Shown here: positions 1-8,453 of the stretch, piece after piece | Numbering within the stretch: position 1 is the first letter of the stretch | Layout: the number at the start of each line of letters is the position of its first letter | Assembly (NCBI RefSeq): GCF_014649795.1 | Contig: NZ_BMTS01000011.1 | Location: 263,314 to 327,313, forward strand | From: Streptomyces melanogenes | GTDB lineage: Bacteria > Actinomycetota > Actinomycetes > Streptomycetales > Streptomycetaceae | Length of the DNA: 64,000 bases | Direction of reading: 5' to 3' | Position numbers and translations under genes: made by a program | Notes under the pieces: model-generated | The model's database searches: none | Told to the model about the DNA's origin: nothing | What the model saw: only the letters and a program-made list of their open reading frames with translations

Positions 1-214
1 CGCTCGATTCCGGGAGGCCGGACTCCGGGACGCCGTCCTCGCCGCCTCCCCCCTCAGCCGCGCCCGTCCTTCCCATCCCGTCCGCTCTCGACTCCCCGAA
101 CAGCGCGACGAGTTCGTAGGGCAGCCGCATGTCCAGCGTGTCCTCGGCGCCGCCGGGCCGGGGGGAGGGACCGGCTCCGGCGTCGGCGTCGGTGCTCGCA
201 TCGGTGGGAGGCAC
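1..214 (-). CDS. N-terminal fragment of siderophore-operon gene, probably GNAT acetyltransferase (partial)
   Basis: An open frame starts at a GTG at 214 and runs off the left edge, with 71 codons visible and no stop. The start is chosen because AGGAGAGAGGAA (222-233) lies 7 nt upstream. An upstream ATG at 236 opens a different, arginine-rich frame that looks like a shadow. After an acidic, Gly/Ala-rich stretch comes DTLDMRLPYELVALFG, which resembles the N-terminus of IucB/DesC-like acetyltransferases that acylate hydroxylamines in hydroxamate siderophore synthesis. The gene lies 62 nt downstream of the IucA/IucC synthetase on the same strand, where such an acetyltransferase is common. The catalytic GNAT core is outside the window, so the family call is inferred from context plus a weak N-terminal resemblance. 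Confidence 0.55.
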   Translation of the reverse strand, partial: MPPTDASTDADAGAGPSPRPGGAEDTLDMRLPYELVALFGESRADGMGRTGAAEGGGGEDGVPESGLPESS

Positions 215-276
215 GGCGACGTTCCTCTCTCCTCATTCAGCTGTTCGTGGAGATCAAAGGGATCAAGTCGTGGTGA

Positions 277-2223
277 TCAAGTTCCGGTGGTGTGAAGGGG
301 GTTGGCGATGGTGACGTAGACGGACTGGGTGTCGACCGGGCCGACGAGCTCGTCGAGGCCGTGCAGCCGGGTCATGAGGTTGGCCTTGCAACGCAGGGTC
401 GGGCTGTCCAGGAGGTACGCGGGCAGCGGCGAGCCGAGTGCGGTGGCCTTGGCCAGGAACTGCCGCAGGGCGGCGAGGAGCACGCGCTCGTCGGCCAGGC
501 GCTGGGCCCCGAAGGCTCCGACGAGGCCGAGGACGTTGTTGATGCCGAGGTAGTAGGCGAAGCGTTCGTCGGTGACGGCGTCGGAGACGAAGGTGTCGCT
601 GGCGGTGCCGACTCCGGGCAGTCGGCGTTCGAGGGCGTTCCGGTGGGACTCGCGGAAGTAGTAGCCCTGGTTGTCGCGGTAGCGGCCGCCGACGGGCCAG
701 CCGTCGGGGTCGAGCAGCACCAGCGTGTTCTGCTGGTGGGCTTCGAGCGCGATCCCGGCCGTGGCGTCCAGCCAGAGCACGGGGCGGACGACCTGGTCGA
801 GGTAGCGCAGGAACCACTCGGCGGCCACGGCCGGGGTCGGGCGGCCGGTGCGGGCGGCGAGCTTGGCCACGATGTCGGCGAGCCGCGAGTGCATCGCGCT
901 GTCGGGGCGGCCGGGCAGCGGGCGCGGCGCGGTCAGTGCGGCGATGCAGACGGCGTCGTCGCTGGGGCCGAACGGGTTGTGGCGGATCATCACGTCGAGC
1001 CCGCGCACCGGCTGGCCGTCCAGGGCGTCGACGGCGAGCCAGGCCGGGTCGCGGACGATGTCGAACCCGGGGTGCGCCGCCTGCCACTGCTCGGCGAGGC
1101 CGGTGCGCAGCAGCCGGTGGACCTCCACGCCTCGGTGGAGTTCTTTGCGGAGGTTCTCCCGGCGGGAGTTGGTGATGCGCAAGCCGAGGGAGAGCTTCAG
1201 CATGGCGTCGGCGCCGGGCCGGTGCACGGTACGGACGGAGGAGGTGGGGTGCCAGGGGTCGCCGTGGGGGCCGAGGTCGCGCAGGAACCCGGCGTCGAGC
1301 AGTTCGACGACGGCCGGCTGGTGGGCGAGCTCGCGCGCCTGCCAGGGGTGCACGGGCAGCGCCACGGTGTTCGCCGGGACGTGGAGTCCGGCGGCGAGCC
1401 GGGCGGTGAGTTCATCGGCGGTGACCGGTCGGCCGCCGTCCGTCCAGGCCGAGTCGGCGGCGAGCACGGTGCGGTCGACGGCCATCCAGTGCAGCGGGAA
1501 GGAGCCGCGCAACTCGGGTGAGTAGAGGCGTACTTCAGCCTCGGAGAGTCCTTCGCGGCTCTTCGGGGTGGGGTGGAGGGGGTGACCGAGAAGGAGGGAC
1601 TGTTCGGCGGAGAGGAAGAGGTCGGCCTCGTCGGCGGGGCCGGGGTGGCGGCGGCGTTCCGCGATGAACTCCGCGGTGCGCCGGACCGAATCGGCGACGC
1701 GGCCCACCAGATCGGCGCCCTCGCTGCGGCCGGACTCGCGGTTGATCAGGGCGGCCACGGTGACGGCGTCGACGGCCGGGGCGCCGTGCGGGGCGCCCTC
1801 CAGCTCCGGCGTGCCGAAGCGGTGCCATCCGGTGGCGGACCAGTACCGGACGGGGACGAGCAGGGCGGTGCCGCTGGCGCGCAGCCGGATGCGCAGCACG
1901 GGCCCTTCGGGTGCGGGGAGGTCGTTCTCCCGTACCCAGCAGCGGAGCAGGTTCTCGACGGCCGCGGCCTCGGCGGCGGCTTGCGGGTCCGGGTGGTCCA
2001 GCGGCTCCCGCTCCAGGAGGTCCTGGCCCACGGGGACTTGGGCCCGGGGGTCCTGGTCGCGGGCGCCCTGGCCGTGGGAGTCCTGGTCGGTGGCGGGCAG
2101 CCGTTCGCCGTGGATCCCCGCCTTCTGGCGCGGCACCGTCGCCGTCTCTGCCACAAGGGGGCCGCAAGGGGCGGTGGGGCGGCCGGAGCCATCGGGCGCG
2201 TCGGGTGCGGGGATGCGGTTCAC
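277..2223 (-). CDS. IucA/IucC family NRPS-independent siderophore synthetase
   Basis: This cytosolic enzyme family condenses an activated carboxylate, usually citrate, with an amine or hydroxylamine using ATP, to build hydroxamate siderophores. The 648-residue protein is slightly longer than usual because of a non-conserved N-terminal extension. Visible family motifs are LLGHPLHPTPKSREG, KLSLGLRITNSRREN, GIALEAHQQN and RDNQGYYFRES. The GTG at 2223 is preferred because AAGGAAG lies just upstream. An ATG at 2271 would overlap the upstream aminotransferase and has no such site. The gene follows the diaminobutyrate aminotransferase by 28 nt and precedes a probable acetyltransferase, so the product probably contains a diaminobutyrate-derived diamine, as in rhizobactin- or schizokinen-type siderophores. 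The NIS subtype (A, B or C) cannot be settled by eye. Confidence 0.93.
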   Translation of the reverse strand: MNRIPAPDAPDGSGRPTAPCGPLVAETATVPRQKAGIHGERLPATDQDSHGQGARDQDPRAQVPVGQDLLEREPLDHPDPQAAAEAAAVENLLRCWVRENDLPAPEGPVLRIRLRASGTALLVPVRYWSATGWHRFGTPELEGAPHGAPAVDAVTVAALINRESGRSEGADLVGRVADSVRRTAEFIAERRRHPGPADEADLFLSAEQSLLLGHPLHPTPKSREGLSEAEVRLYSPELRGSFPLHWMAVDRTVLAADSAWTDGGRPVTADELTARLAAGLHVPANTVALPVHPWQARELAHQPAVVELLDAGFLRDLGPHGDPWHPTSSVRTVHRPGADAMLKLSLGLRITNSRRENLRKELHRGVEVHRLLRTGLAEQWQAAHPGFDIVRDPAWLAVDALDGQPVRGLDVMIRHNPFGPSDDAVCIAALTAPRPLPGRPDSAMHSRLADIVAKLAARTGRPTPAVAAEWFLRYLDQVVRPVLWLDATAGIALEAHQQNTLVLLDPDGWPVGGRYRDNQGYYFRESHRNALERRLPGVGTASDTFVSDAVTDERFAYYLGINNVLGLVGAFGAQRLADERVLLAALRQFLAKATALGSPLPAYLLDSPTLRCKANLMTRLHGLDELVGPVDTQSVYVTIANPLHTTGT

Positions 2224-2251
2224 GGTGGGCTTCCTTGTGTGGTGGACCGGG

Positions 2252-3661
2252 TCAGTGGGACGGCCCGGCATCGGTCCGGTGGCGGGTCGCGCGCTCCGCG
2301 GCGGCCAGGGCGTCGGCCAGCCGGTCGAGGACGGCGACCGCCTGTTCGTCGGTGAGGGTGAGGGGAGGCAGCAGCCGTACGACGCTGGAGTGGCGGCCGC
2401 CGAGTTCGACGATGAGGCCCCGGCACAGGCATTCGCGCTGGACGGCGGTGGCCAGCGCGGGCGCGGCGGCCGCGGTGCCGGTCTGCGGGTCCTCGCGCTC
2501 GGGGTCGACGAGTTCGACGCCGATCATCAGGCCCCGGCCGCGGACGTCGCCGATGGTGGGGTGGTCCGCCGCCAGGCCCTGGAGCCGGGCGAGCATCCGG
2601 CCGCCGAGCAGGGCGGCACGTTCGGCGAGCCCGTTCTCGCGGACGTAGGCGAGGGTCGCGGTGCCCGCGGCCATGGCGAGTTGGTTGCCCCGGAAGGTGC
2701 CCGCGTGGGCGCCGGGCTGCCAGACGTCGAGGTCGTCGCGGTAGACGATCACGGCGAGCGGGAGCGAGCCGCCGATGGCCTTGGAGAGGACCATCACGTC
2801 CGGCACGATCCCGCTGTGCTCGACGGCCCAGAAGGCGCCGGTGCGGCCCACGCCGGTCTGCACCTCGTCGGCGATGAGCGGGATGGAGCGGGCGGCGGTG
2901 ATCTCGCGCATCCGGCGCATCCAGGAGTCGGGCGCGGGATTCACCCCGCCCTCGCCCTGCACCGGCTCAACGATCATTCCGGCGGGGGCGGGCACCCCGC
3001 CCTTGGGGTCGTCGAGCAGGCTCTCGGTCCAGCGGGCGGCGAGCTCGGCGCCGCGCTCGCCCCCCACGCCGTACGGACAGCGGTAGTTGAGCGGGTAGGG
3101 CAGCCGGGTCACCCGGGCGTTGGAGGCGCCGCCCGAGGCGTCGAGGGCGCCGGCCGTCATGCCGTGGTACGCCCCGGTGAAGGCGAGCAGTCCGCCCCGG
3201 CCGGTCGCGGTGCGGACCAGCTTCAGCGCGGCCTCGACGGCGTCCGTCCCGGCCGGGCTGCAGAACTGGATCCGCGCGTGGTCGGCCAGGGGGCGCGGCA
3301 GGGTGGTGAACAGCTCGGTGGTGAACGCGTCCTTGACCGGGGTGGCCAGGTCGAGCGCGTGCAGCGGGGCGCCGGAGTCGAGGACCTTGCGGATGGCTTC
3401 GAGCACGACCGGGTGGTTGTGCCCGAGGGCCAGGGTGCCCGCGCCGGCGAGGCAGTCGAGGTAACGCCGCCCGTCCGCCCCCTCGATGGTCAGTCCGCGC
3501 GCCCGCACGGGCACGATCGGCAGCGAGCGGGCGTACGTCCGGGCGGCGGACTCGCGCAGGGACTGCCGCCGCAGGATCCCCTCGTGGGCGGGCGGTGTCC
3601 GCGGCGGTGTGGTCGGAAGCTCGGCCGACGCTGGTACCGGCGCGGATTCGGTCACGGCCAC
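2252..3661 (-). CDS. diaminobutyrate-2-oxoglutarate aminotransferase, class III PLP enzyme
   Basis: It probably makes L-2,4-diaminobutyrate from aspartate semialdehyde and glutamate, the first step toward 1,3-diaminopropane for a siderophore. The 469-residue protein has the class III signature: LIADEVQTGVGRTG with the PLP aspartate, then VLSKAIGGSLPLAV holding the Schiff-base lysine, and GTFRGNQLAMAAG. The N-terminal part has FCSPAGTDAVEAALKL and AYHGMTAGAL, typical of this family. The start is a GTG at 3661 with GGGAGGA at 3671-3677; a second GTG at 3655 is also possible. It is the first gene of the visible operon. Ectoine EctB enzymes share the fold, but the neighbouring IucA/IucC synthetase favours the siderophore role. 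No diaminobutyrate decarboxylase gene is visible in the window. Confidence 0.9.
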   Translation of the reverse strand: MAVTESAPVPASAELPTTPPRTPPAHEGILRRQSLRESAARTYARSLPIVPVRARGLTIEGADGRRYLDCLAGAGTLALGHNHPVVLEAIRKVLDSGAPLHALDLATPVKDAFTTELFTTLPRPLADHARIQFCSPAGTDAVEAALKLVRTATGRGGLLAFTGAYHGMTAGALDASGGASNARVTRLPYPLNYRCPYGVGGERGAELAARWTESLLDDPKGGVPAPAGMIVEPVQGEGGVNPAPDSWMRRMREITAARSIPLIADEVQTGVGRTGAFWAVEHSGIVPDVMVLSKAIGGSLPLAVIVYRDDLDVWQPGAHAGTFRGNQLAMAAGTATLAYVRENGLAERAALLGGRMLARLQGLAADHPTIGDVRGRGLMIGVELVDPEREDPQTGTAAAAPALATAVQRECLCRGLIVELGGRHSSVVRLLPPLTLTDEQAVAVLDRLADALAAAERATRHRTDAGPSH

Positions 3662-4064
3662 GAGTTCTGGTCCTCCCACGGTGCGCGCTCCGCTGTGCCT
3701 GCTGCGCCAGCCGCGCGCCGGGACCCTGTGACGGTTCCGTGGCACGCCCGTTGCCCGGTGCGAACGGTGGGGCTGAACGCTGGCGTGTCGTCCCCCGTAC
3801 GTACCAACGACGCCGGAGCCGGAGGATCACGGGCAAACGGGAAGATCCTTGCGGAGCGGAACCGCGGCCCTGCCGCGCACCGTCCCAACCGGCACCGGCA
3901 TAGTGGGGGCCGCACTTCGGCCGGAACTTTTCGGCCGGAGCGAGGTGGGCCGCCGACTTCGACGAAGTCGGCGGGTTCGCTTCAGTAACGGCAAGCGGTG
4001 GAGCAACGGTGGCTGCACCGCGCAACAGCAGCTTCAGTACCGAAGTCCCAGGGGGATCAAGAAC
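3662..4064. other. intergenic region between siderophore operon and protease gene
   Basis: This 403-nt stretch separates the divergent aminotransferase and protease genes and must hold both promoters. I looked for an iron-box palindrome of the TTAGGTTAGGCTAACCTAA type for DmdR/IdeR control of the siderophore operon and did not see one. The only element I can support is the 16-nt repeat at 3894-3909. Long open frames reading through here are shadows. Confidence 0.6.
3894..3909 (+). promoter_or_regulatory. shared upstream element of the protease pair, copy 1
   Basis: The 16-mer ACCGGCATAGTGGGGG lies about 155 nt upstream of the first protease start. An identical 16-mer lies at 5357-5372, upstream of the second. 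CATAGT could act as a -10 hexamer, with the G-run at the start of the transcript. I see no clear -35. The element may be a promoter core or a regulator site kept when the gene was duplicated. Confidence 0.45.
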
Positions 4065-5288
4065 ATGCGACCGACACGTCCGAACTCCGCGGCCCATGGT
4101 GGGAGGGGCGCACATCGCCGGACCTCCCCCGTGCTGGCCGCGCTCGGCCTCACGGCCGCTCTCGCCCTGACCGCCACCGCGTGCGGTCCGGGCGGCGACG
4201 ACAAGGCCGACTCCAAGCCGACCGCCTCGGCGACCGCCGGTGACGACGGCCTCCAGATCCCGGACGACATCAAGGACCGGCTCAAGAAGCACGGGATCGA
4301 CCCGGACAAGTGGAAGAACGGCGAGTGGAAGAACTGGGACAAGTCCAAGTGGCTGCGTGAGGCCAAGGACTTCGTCAACCCGATCATCCAGGACCTGTGG
4401 GACCCGGACCGGATGCGGAAGGCCGAGAAGCCCCCGCAGAAGCCCGTCCCCAACGACATCTCGGGCGACAAGGGCGTGACGGACCCGACCCCGGCGCCCG
4501 TCAAGGCCAAGGCCCAGAAGGCCCCGTACCACGAGAGCCTGCCGGAGCTCGGCAAGCTCTTCTTCGACGGCCCCGAGGGCTCGATGGTCTGCTCGGCGAC
4601 CGTCGTGAAGGACCCGGCGCACCCCGGCAAGTCCAACATGGTGTGGACGGCGGGCCACTGCGTCCACGCGGGCGCCAAGGGCGGCTGGTACCGCAACATC
4701 GCCTTCGTGCCCTCGTACAACAACGCCGACCTGTCGCTCGCGCAGCTGAAGAAGGCGACCCGGCAGCAGATCGCGCCGTACGGCGTGTTCTGGGCCGACT
4801 GGGCGCAGACCTCGCAGCAGTGGATCCAGGGCGGCGGCCCGACCGGCGGCCAGGGCGCTCCGTACGACTTCGCGGTGCTGCACGTCACCCCCGAGAAGGG
4901 CAAGGGCAACAAGTCCCTCGAGGAGACGGTCGGCACGGCCCTGCCGGTGGACTTCAACGCCCCGGCCGTGCCGAAGATCGCGAGCATGACGGCGAACGGC
5001 TACCCGGCCGCGCCGCCGTACGACGGCCAGAAGCTGTACCAGTGCAAGGACAAGCCGGGCCGGCTCTCGCTCGACGCCAGCACCCCGACGATGTACCGCC
5101 TGGGCTGCACCATGACCGGCGGATCCTCCGGCGGCGGCTGGATCGCCGCGGGCGCCGACGGCAAGCCCGCGCTGGTCTCCAACACCTCCATCGGCCCGGT
5201 CACGGCCGGCTGGCTGGCGGGCCCGCGCCTGGGCCCGGAGGCCAAGGGCGTGTACGACTCGGTCAGCAACAAGTACGCGGGCCAGTAG
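4065..5288 (+). CDS. secreted trypsin-like serine protease, lipoprotein (paralogue 1)
   Basis: This 407-residue protein has a lipoprotein-type signal, LALTATAC, with the lipid-attachment cysteine near residue 40, so it probably sits on the outer face of the membrane. The trypsin-like triad is visible as TAGHC (His198), PYDFAVLHV (Asp268) and GCTMTGGSSGGGW (Ser355). Between the signal and the protease domain lies a lysine- and tryptophan-rich segment, KHGIDPDKWKNGEWKNWD, that is also present in the next gene and that I do not recognise. The start is the ATG at 4065 behind AGGGGGAT; an in-frame upstream extension to 3849 has no signal peptide and is rejected. The natural substrate is unknown. 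Confidence 0.88.
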   Translation: MRPTRPNSAAHGGRGAHRRTSPVLAALGLTAALALTATACGPGGDDKADSKPTASATAGDDGLQIPDDIKDRLKKHGIDPDKWKNGEWKNWDKSKWLREAKDFVNPIIQDLWDPDRMRKAEKPPQKPVPNDISGDKGVTDPTPAPVKAKAQKAPYHESLPELGKLFFDGPEGSMVCSATVVKDPAHPGKSNMVWTAGHCVHAGAKGGWYRNIAFVPSYNNADLSLAQLKKATRQQIAPYGVFWADWAQTSQQWIQGGGPTGGQGAPYDFAVLHVTPEKGKGNKSLEETVGTALPVDFNAPAVPKIASMTANGYPAAPPYDGQKLYQCKDKPGRLSLDASTPTMYRLGCTMTGGSSGGGWIAAGADGKPALVSNTSIGPVTAGWLAGPRLGPEAKGVYDSVSNKYAGQ

Positions 5289-5298
5289 GCCCGGCCGG

Positions 5299-5333
5299 GG
5301 TCCGGGAGCTCTCTCCACGAGAGCTCCCGGACC
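5299..5333 (+). terminator. hairpin terminator after protease paralogue 1
   Basis: A perfect 15-bp stem, GGTCCGGGAGCTCTC pairing with GAGAGCTCCCGGACC, closes a TCCAC loop 10 nt after the stop codon. There is no T-tract, as is usual in Streptomyces. It separates the two tandem protease genes, so they are probably transcribed from their own promoters. Confidence 0.8.
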
Positions 5334-5356
5334 CCTGTACGAGACCCCCACGAGCT

Positions 5357-5372
5357 ACCGGCATAGTGGGGG
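5357..5372 (+). promoter_or_regulatory. shared upstream element of the protease pair, copy 2
   Basis: ACCGGCATAGTGGGGG, identical to 3894-3909, lies about 130 nt before the second protease start. The flanks are only weakly similar, so the 16-mer has been conserved beyond its surroundings. Confidence 0.45.
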
Positions 5373-5503
5373 GCTGCGCAACGGCGGTCCCGGAAGACCC
5401 CGTTTCCCGATATGACGTGCCCATGGCAACACGCCGTCCCGGCGTGCCGCCCGGCACGCGCAACTGAACAAGGTACGAGCACAACTCAGGGGGAATCGTT
5501 TCC

Positions 5504-6673
5504 ATGCGATCCATACGTCCGCTGCTGGCCTCCACCGGCCTCGCGGCGGCACTCGCGCTGACGGCCACCGCGTGCGGCCCCGGCGACGACGGCGCGGACA
5601 GCAAGCCGTCCGCGTCGAGCACCGCCCAGGGCAAGGGCGACCAGGGCCTTCCCGACGACGTCGCCGGCGCCCTCAAGAAGCACGGCGTCGACCTCGACAA
5701 GTGGAAGAACGGCGACTGGAAGAACTGGGACCAGGCCAAGTGGCTGCGCGAGGCCAAGGACTTCGTCAACCCGGTCATCGCGGGCCTGTGGAAGCCCGAG
5801 CGGATGCGGTCCGCCAAGGACCCGCAGAAGACCATGGCCGCCGGTGACGTCAACGGCGCCCCGGGCATCAGCGATCCGGAGCCGCGGCCTGTTCAGGCCA
5901 AGGCCGAGAGCCTGCCCTACCACAACTACGCCGCCCCGGTCGGCAAGGTGTTCTTCGACTCCCCCGAGGGCTCCATGGTGTGCTCGGGCACCGTCGTGAA
6001 GGACCCGGCGCACCCCGGCAGGTCCAACCTCGTCTGGACCGCGGGCCACTGCGTCCACGCGGGCGCCAAGGGCGGCTGGTACCGCAACATCGCCTTCGTC
6101 CCGGCCTACAACGACCAGGGCAAGTCGGCGGCGCAGCTGCGCAACGCGCAGTCGCAGGAGATCGCCCCGTACGGCGCCTACTGGGCCGACTGGGCCTCGA
6201 CCTCGGGCGAGTGGATCGCCGGCGGCGGCCACACCGGCGGCACCGGCGCCCCGTACGACTACGCCGTGCTGCACGTGAACCCGGAAAGCGGCGGCAAGTC
6301 GCTCGAAGAGACCGTCGGCAACGCGCTGACCGTCAACTTCTCGACGCCGGACGCGCACTCCGTCTCGGCGATGGGCGCCTGGGGCTACCCGGCGGCGCCG
6401 CCGTACGACGGCCTGAAGATGTTCAAGTGCGTCGACCGCCCGGGCCGCCTGTCGGTCGCCCCGAGCACGCCCGCGATGTACCGCATCGGCTGCACGATGA
6501 CCGGCGGCTCCTCCGGCGGCGGCTGGTTCATCACCGGCAAGAGCGGCAAGGCGGAGCTGGTCTCCAACACCTCGATCGGCCCGGTCACCTCGGGCTGGCT
6601 GGCCGGACCCCAGCTGGGCCCCGGCGCCCAGCAGATCTTCACCCAGATGAGTCAGAAGTACGGCGGCCGGTAA
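5504..6673 (+). CDS. secreted trypsin-like serine protease, lipoprotein (paralogue 2)
   Basis: This 389-residue paralogue of the upstream gene has the same layout: signal peptide with LALTATAC (Cys24), the segment KKHGVDLDKWKNGDWKNWD, and a chymotrypsin-fold protease with TAGHC (His182), PYDYAVLHV (Asp252) and TGGSSGGGW (Ser337). The ATG at 5504 follows AGGGGGAATC, nearly the same ribosome binding site as paralogue 1. The two proteins stay alignable from the signal peptide to the end (for example GWYRNIAFVP and LVSNTSIGPVT in both), which points to tandem duplication. They are most divergent in the charged linker after the lipobox. Function is inferred from motifs only. Confidence 0.88.
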   Translation: MRSIRPLLASTGLAAALALTATACGPGDDGADSKPSASSTAQGKGDQGLPDDVAGALKKHGVDLDKWKNGDWKNWDQAKWLREAKDFVNPVIAGLWKPERMRSAKDPQKTMAAGDVNGAPGISDPEPRPVQAKAESLPYHNYAAPVGKVFFDSPEGSMVCSGTVVKDPAHPGRSNLVWTAGHCVHAGAKGGWYRNIAFVPAYNDQGKSAAQLRNAQSQEIAPYGAYWADWASTSGEWIAGGGHTGGTGAPYDYAVLHVNPESGGKSLEETVGNALTVNFSTPDAHSVSAMGAWGYPAAPPYDGLKMFKCVDRPGRLSVAPSTPAMYRIGCTMTGGSSGGGWFITGKSGKAELVSNTSIGPVTSGWLAGPQLGPGAQQIFTQMSQKYGGR

Positions 6674-6694
6674 GGCCGACCGCACCTGACGACG

Positions 6695-6733
6695 ACAAGG
6701 CCCGCCCCCTCGTACGGAGGGGGCGGGCCTTGT
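6695..6733. terminator. bidirectional hairpin terminator between protease 2 and hflX
   Basis: A perfect 16-bp inverted repeat, ACAAGGCCCGCCCCCT pairing with AGGGGGCGGGCCTTGT, surrounds a 7-nt loop. It lies between convergent genes (protease 2 ends at 6673, hflX ends at 6774) and can serve both. Confidence 0.88.
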
Positions 6734-6773
6734 TCGTTCAAGCGAGCCGGTCAGTGCCCGGCCGCGCGCGTGG

Positions 6774-8279
6774 TCAGTGCTTGGCCGGTACGTACGGAGC
6801 GAGCTCCGCCGCAAGCACCTCGTGCACCCGCGCCTTGAGCAGGGTGCCCTCCGGGGTGTGCTCCTCGGAGATCACCTCGCCCTCGGCGTGCGCCCGCGAG
6901 ACCAGCTGTCCGTGCGTGTACGGCACGAGGGCCTCGATCTCGACCTCGGGGCGCGGCAGTTCGGCGTCGATGATGCCGAGCAGCTGCTCGATGCCCATGC
7001 CCGTACGCGCCGAGACCGCGATGGAGTGCTTCTCGATCCGCAGCAGGCGCTGGAGGACCAGCGGGTCGGCCGCGTCCGCCTTGTTGATCACCACGATCTC
7101 GGGCACGTCGACCGCGCCCACCTCGCGGATCACCTCGCGCACGGCGGCCAGCTGCTCCTCCGGAGCCGGGTGCGAGCCGTCCACCACGTGCAGGATCAGG
7201 TCGGAGTCGCCGACCTCCTCCATGGTGGAGCGGAACGCCTCGACCAGGTGGTGCGGCAGGTGCCGGACGAACCCGACGGTGTCGGCCAGGGTGTAGAGCC
7301 GGCCGCTGGGGGTCTCGGCCCGGCGCACGGTCGGGTCGAGGGTGGCGAACAGCGCGTTCTCCACCAGCACGCCCGCGCCCGTGAGGCGGTTGAGCAGGGA
7401 GGACTTGCCCGCGTTGGTGTACCCGGCGATGGCGACCGAGGGGACCTTGTTGCGACGGCGCTCCTGGCGCTTGATCTCGCGGCCGGTCTTCATCTCCGCG
7501 ATCTCCCGGCGCATCTTCGCCATCTTCTCGCGGATCCGCCGCCGGTCCGTCTCGATCTTGGTCTCACCGGGACCACGGGTGGCCATGCCGCCGCCGGACG
7601 AGCCGGAGCCGCCACCACCCATCTGCCGGGAGAGCGACTGGCCCCAGCCGCGCAGCCTGGGCAGCATGTACTGCATCTGGGCGAGCGAGACCTGGGCCTT
7701 GCCCTCTCGGGACTTGGCGTGCTGGGCGAAGATGTCGAGGATCAGGGCGGTCCGGTCGACCACCTTGACCTTGACGACGTCTTCCAGGTGGATGAGCTGG
7801 CCGGGGCTGAGCTCACCGTCGCAGACCACGGTGTCGGCGCCGGACTCCAGGACGATGTCTCGCAGCTCCTGCGCCTTGCCGGAGCCGATGTAGGTGGCCG
7901 GGTCGGGCTTGTCACGGCGCTGGTACACACCGTCGAGCACCATCGCGCCCGCCGTCTCGGCGAGGGCCGCGAGCTCCGCCAGGGAGTTCTCCGCGTCCTT
8001 CAGCGTGCCCGTGGTCCAGACGCCCACCAGCACGACGCGCTCCAGGCGCAGCTGGCGATACTCGACCTCGGTGACGTCTTCCAGCTCGGTGGAGAGGCCC
8101 GCCACACGCCGCAGGGCGGCGCGCTCGGAGCGGTCGAACTGCGCGCCGTCCCGCTCGCCGTCGATCTCGTGGCTCCAGGCGACGTCCTCTTCCATCAGGG
8201 CATCGGCCCGAAGGCTCTCGGTGCGGTTCTTCTCCGCGAAGCTCTGCTCGTCCTGGGAAGGGGATGAAGAGGAGGTCAT
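6774..8279 (-). CDS. hflX: GTPase HflX
   Basis: HflX is a ribosome-associated GTPase that splits stalled or hibernating 70S ribosomes under stress. The 501-residue protein shows the HflX N-terminal domain, the hallmark GPGETKIETDRRRI in the middle, then the G domain: GYTNAGKSSLLNRL (P-loop), DTVGFVRHLPHHLVEAF (switch II) and NKAD (G4). A glycine- and serine-rich insert (GGGGSGSSGGG) precedes the hallmark motif. The first 60 or so residues are acidic and poorly conserved. The ATG at 8279 is preceded by AAGGAT. The gene follows the M1 peptidase on the same strand, with a hairpin between them, so it probably has its own promoter. Confidence 0.96.
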   Translation of the reverse strand: MTSSSSPSQDEQSFAEKNRTESLRADALMEEDVAWSHEIDGERDGAQFDRSERAALRRVAGLSTELEDVTEVEYRQLRLERVVLVGVWTTGTLKDAENSLAELAALAETAGAMVLDGVYQRRDKPDPATYIGSGKAQELRDIVLESGADTVVCDGELSPGQLIHLEDVVKVKVVDRTALILDIFAQHAKSREGKAQVSLAQMQYMLPRLRGWGQSLSRQMGGGGSGSSGGGMATRGPGETKIETDRRRIREKMAKMRREIAEMKTGREIKRQERRRNKVPSVAIAGYTNAGKSSLLNRLTGAGVLVENALFATLDPTVRRAETPSGRLYTLADTVGFVRHLPHHLVEAFRSTMEEVGDSDLILHVVDGSHPAPEEQLAAVREVIREVGAVDVPEIVVINKADAADPLVLQRLLRIEKHSIAVSARTGMGIEQLLGIIDAELPRPEVEIEALVPYTHGQLVSRAHAEGEVISEEHTPEGTLLKARVHEVLAAELAPYVPAKH

Positions 8280-8357
8280 TGGATCCTTACGTCGTTGGAA
8301 TTGCGGTTACGTCGGTCACAACGCGTAATGGACCCGAAAGATTCCCGAGTGGAATCC

Positions 8358-8409
8358 GGCCCCGGCGGCGCCGCCGACCCGACGATGGTCGCACGGTGCC
8401 GCCGGGGCC
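8358..8409 (-). terminator. hairpin terminator after the M1 peptidase gene
   Basis: GGCCCCGGCGGCGCC (8358-8372) pairs with GGTGCCGCCGGGGCC (8395-8409), 15 bp with one G-U, around a 22-nt loop. It lies 45 nt downstream of the peptidase stop and upstream of hflX on the same strand. It has no T-tract. Confidence 0.6.
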
Positions 8410-8453
8410 GTCACCCCGGTTTTCCGGCGCCCGACAGGGCGGGTGCCGTAGGC

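Noticed and set aside
3662..4064. Iron box (DmdR/IdeR type) upstream of the siderophore operon
   Set aside because: No sequence close to the 19-bp iron box palindrome was found in the upstream gap.
2967..5351. Minus-strand frame of 794 codons across the protease gene and intergenic region
   Set aside because: It has no domain, is Arg/Ala-rich and antisense to the protease with a clear triad.
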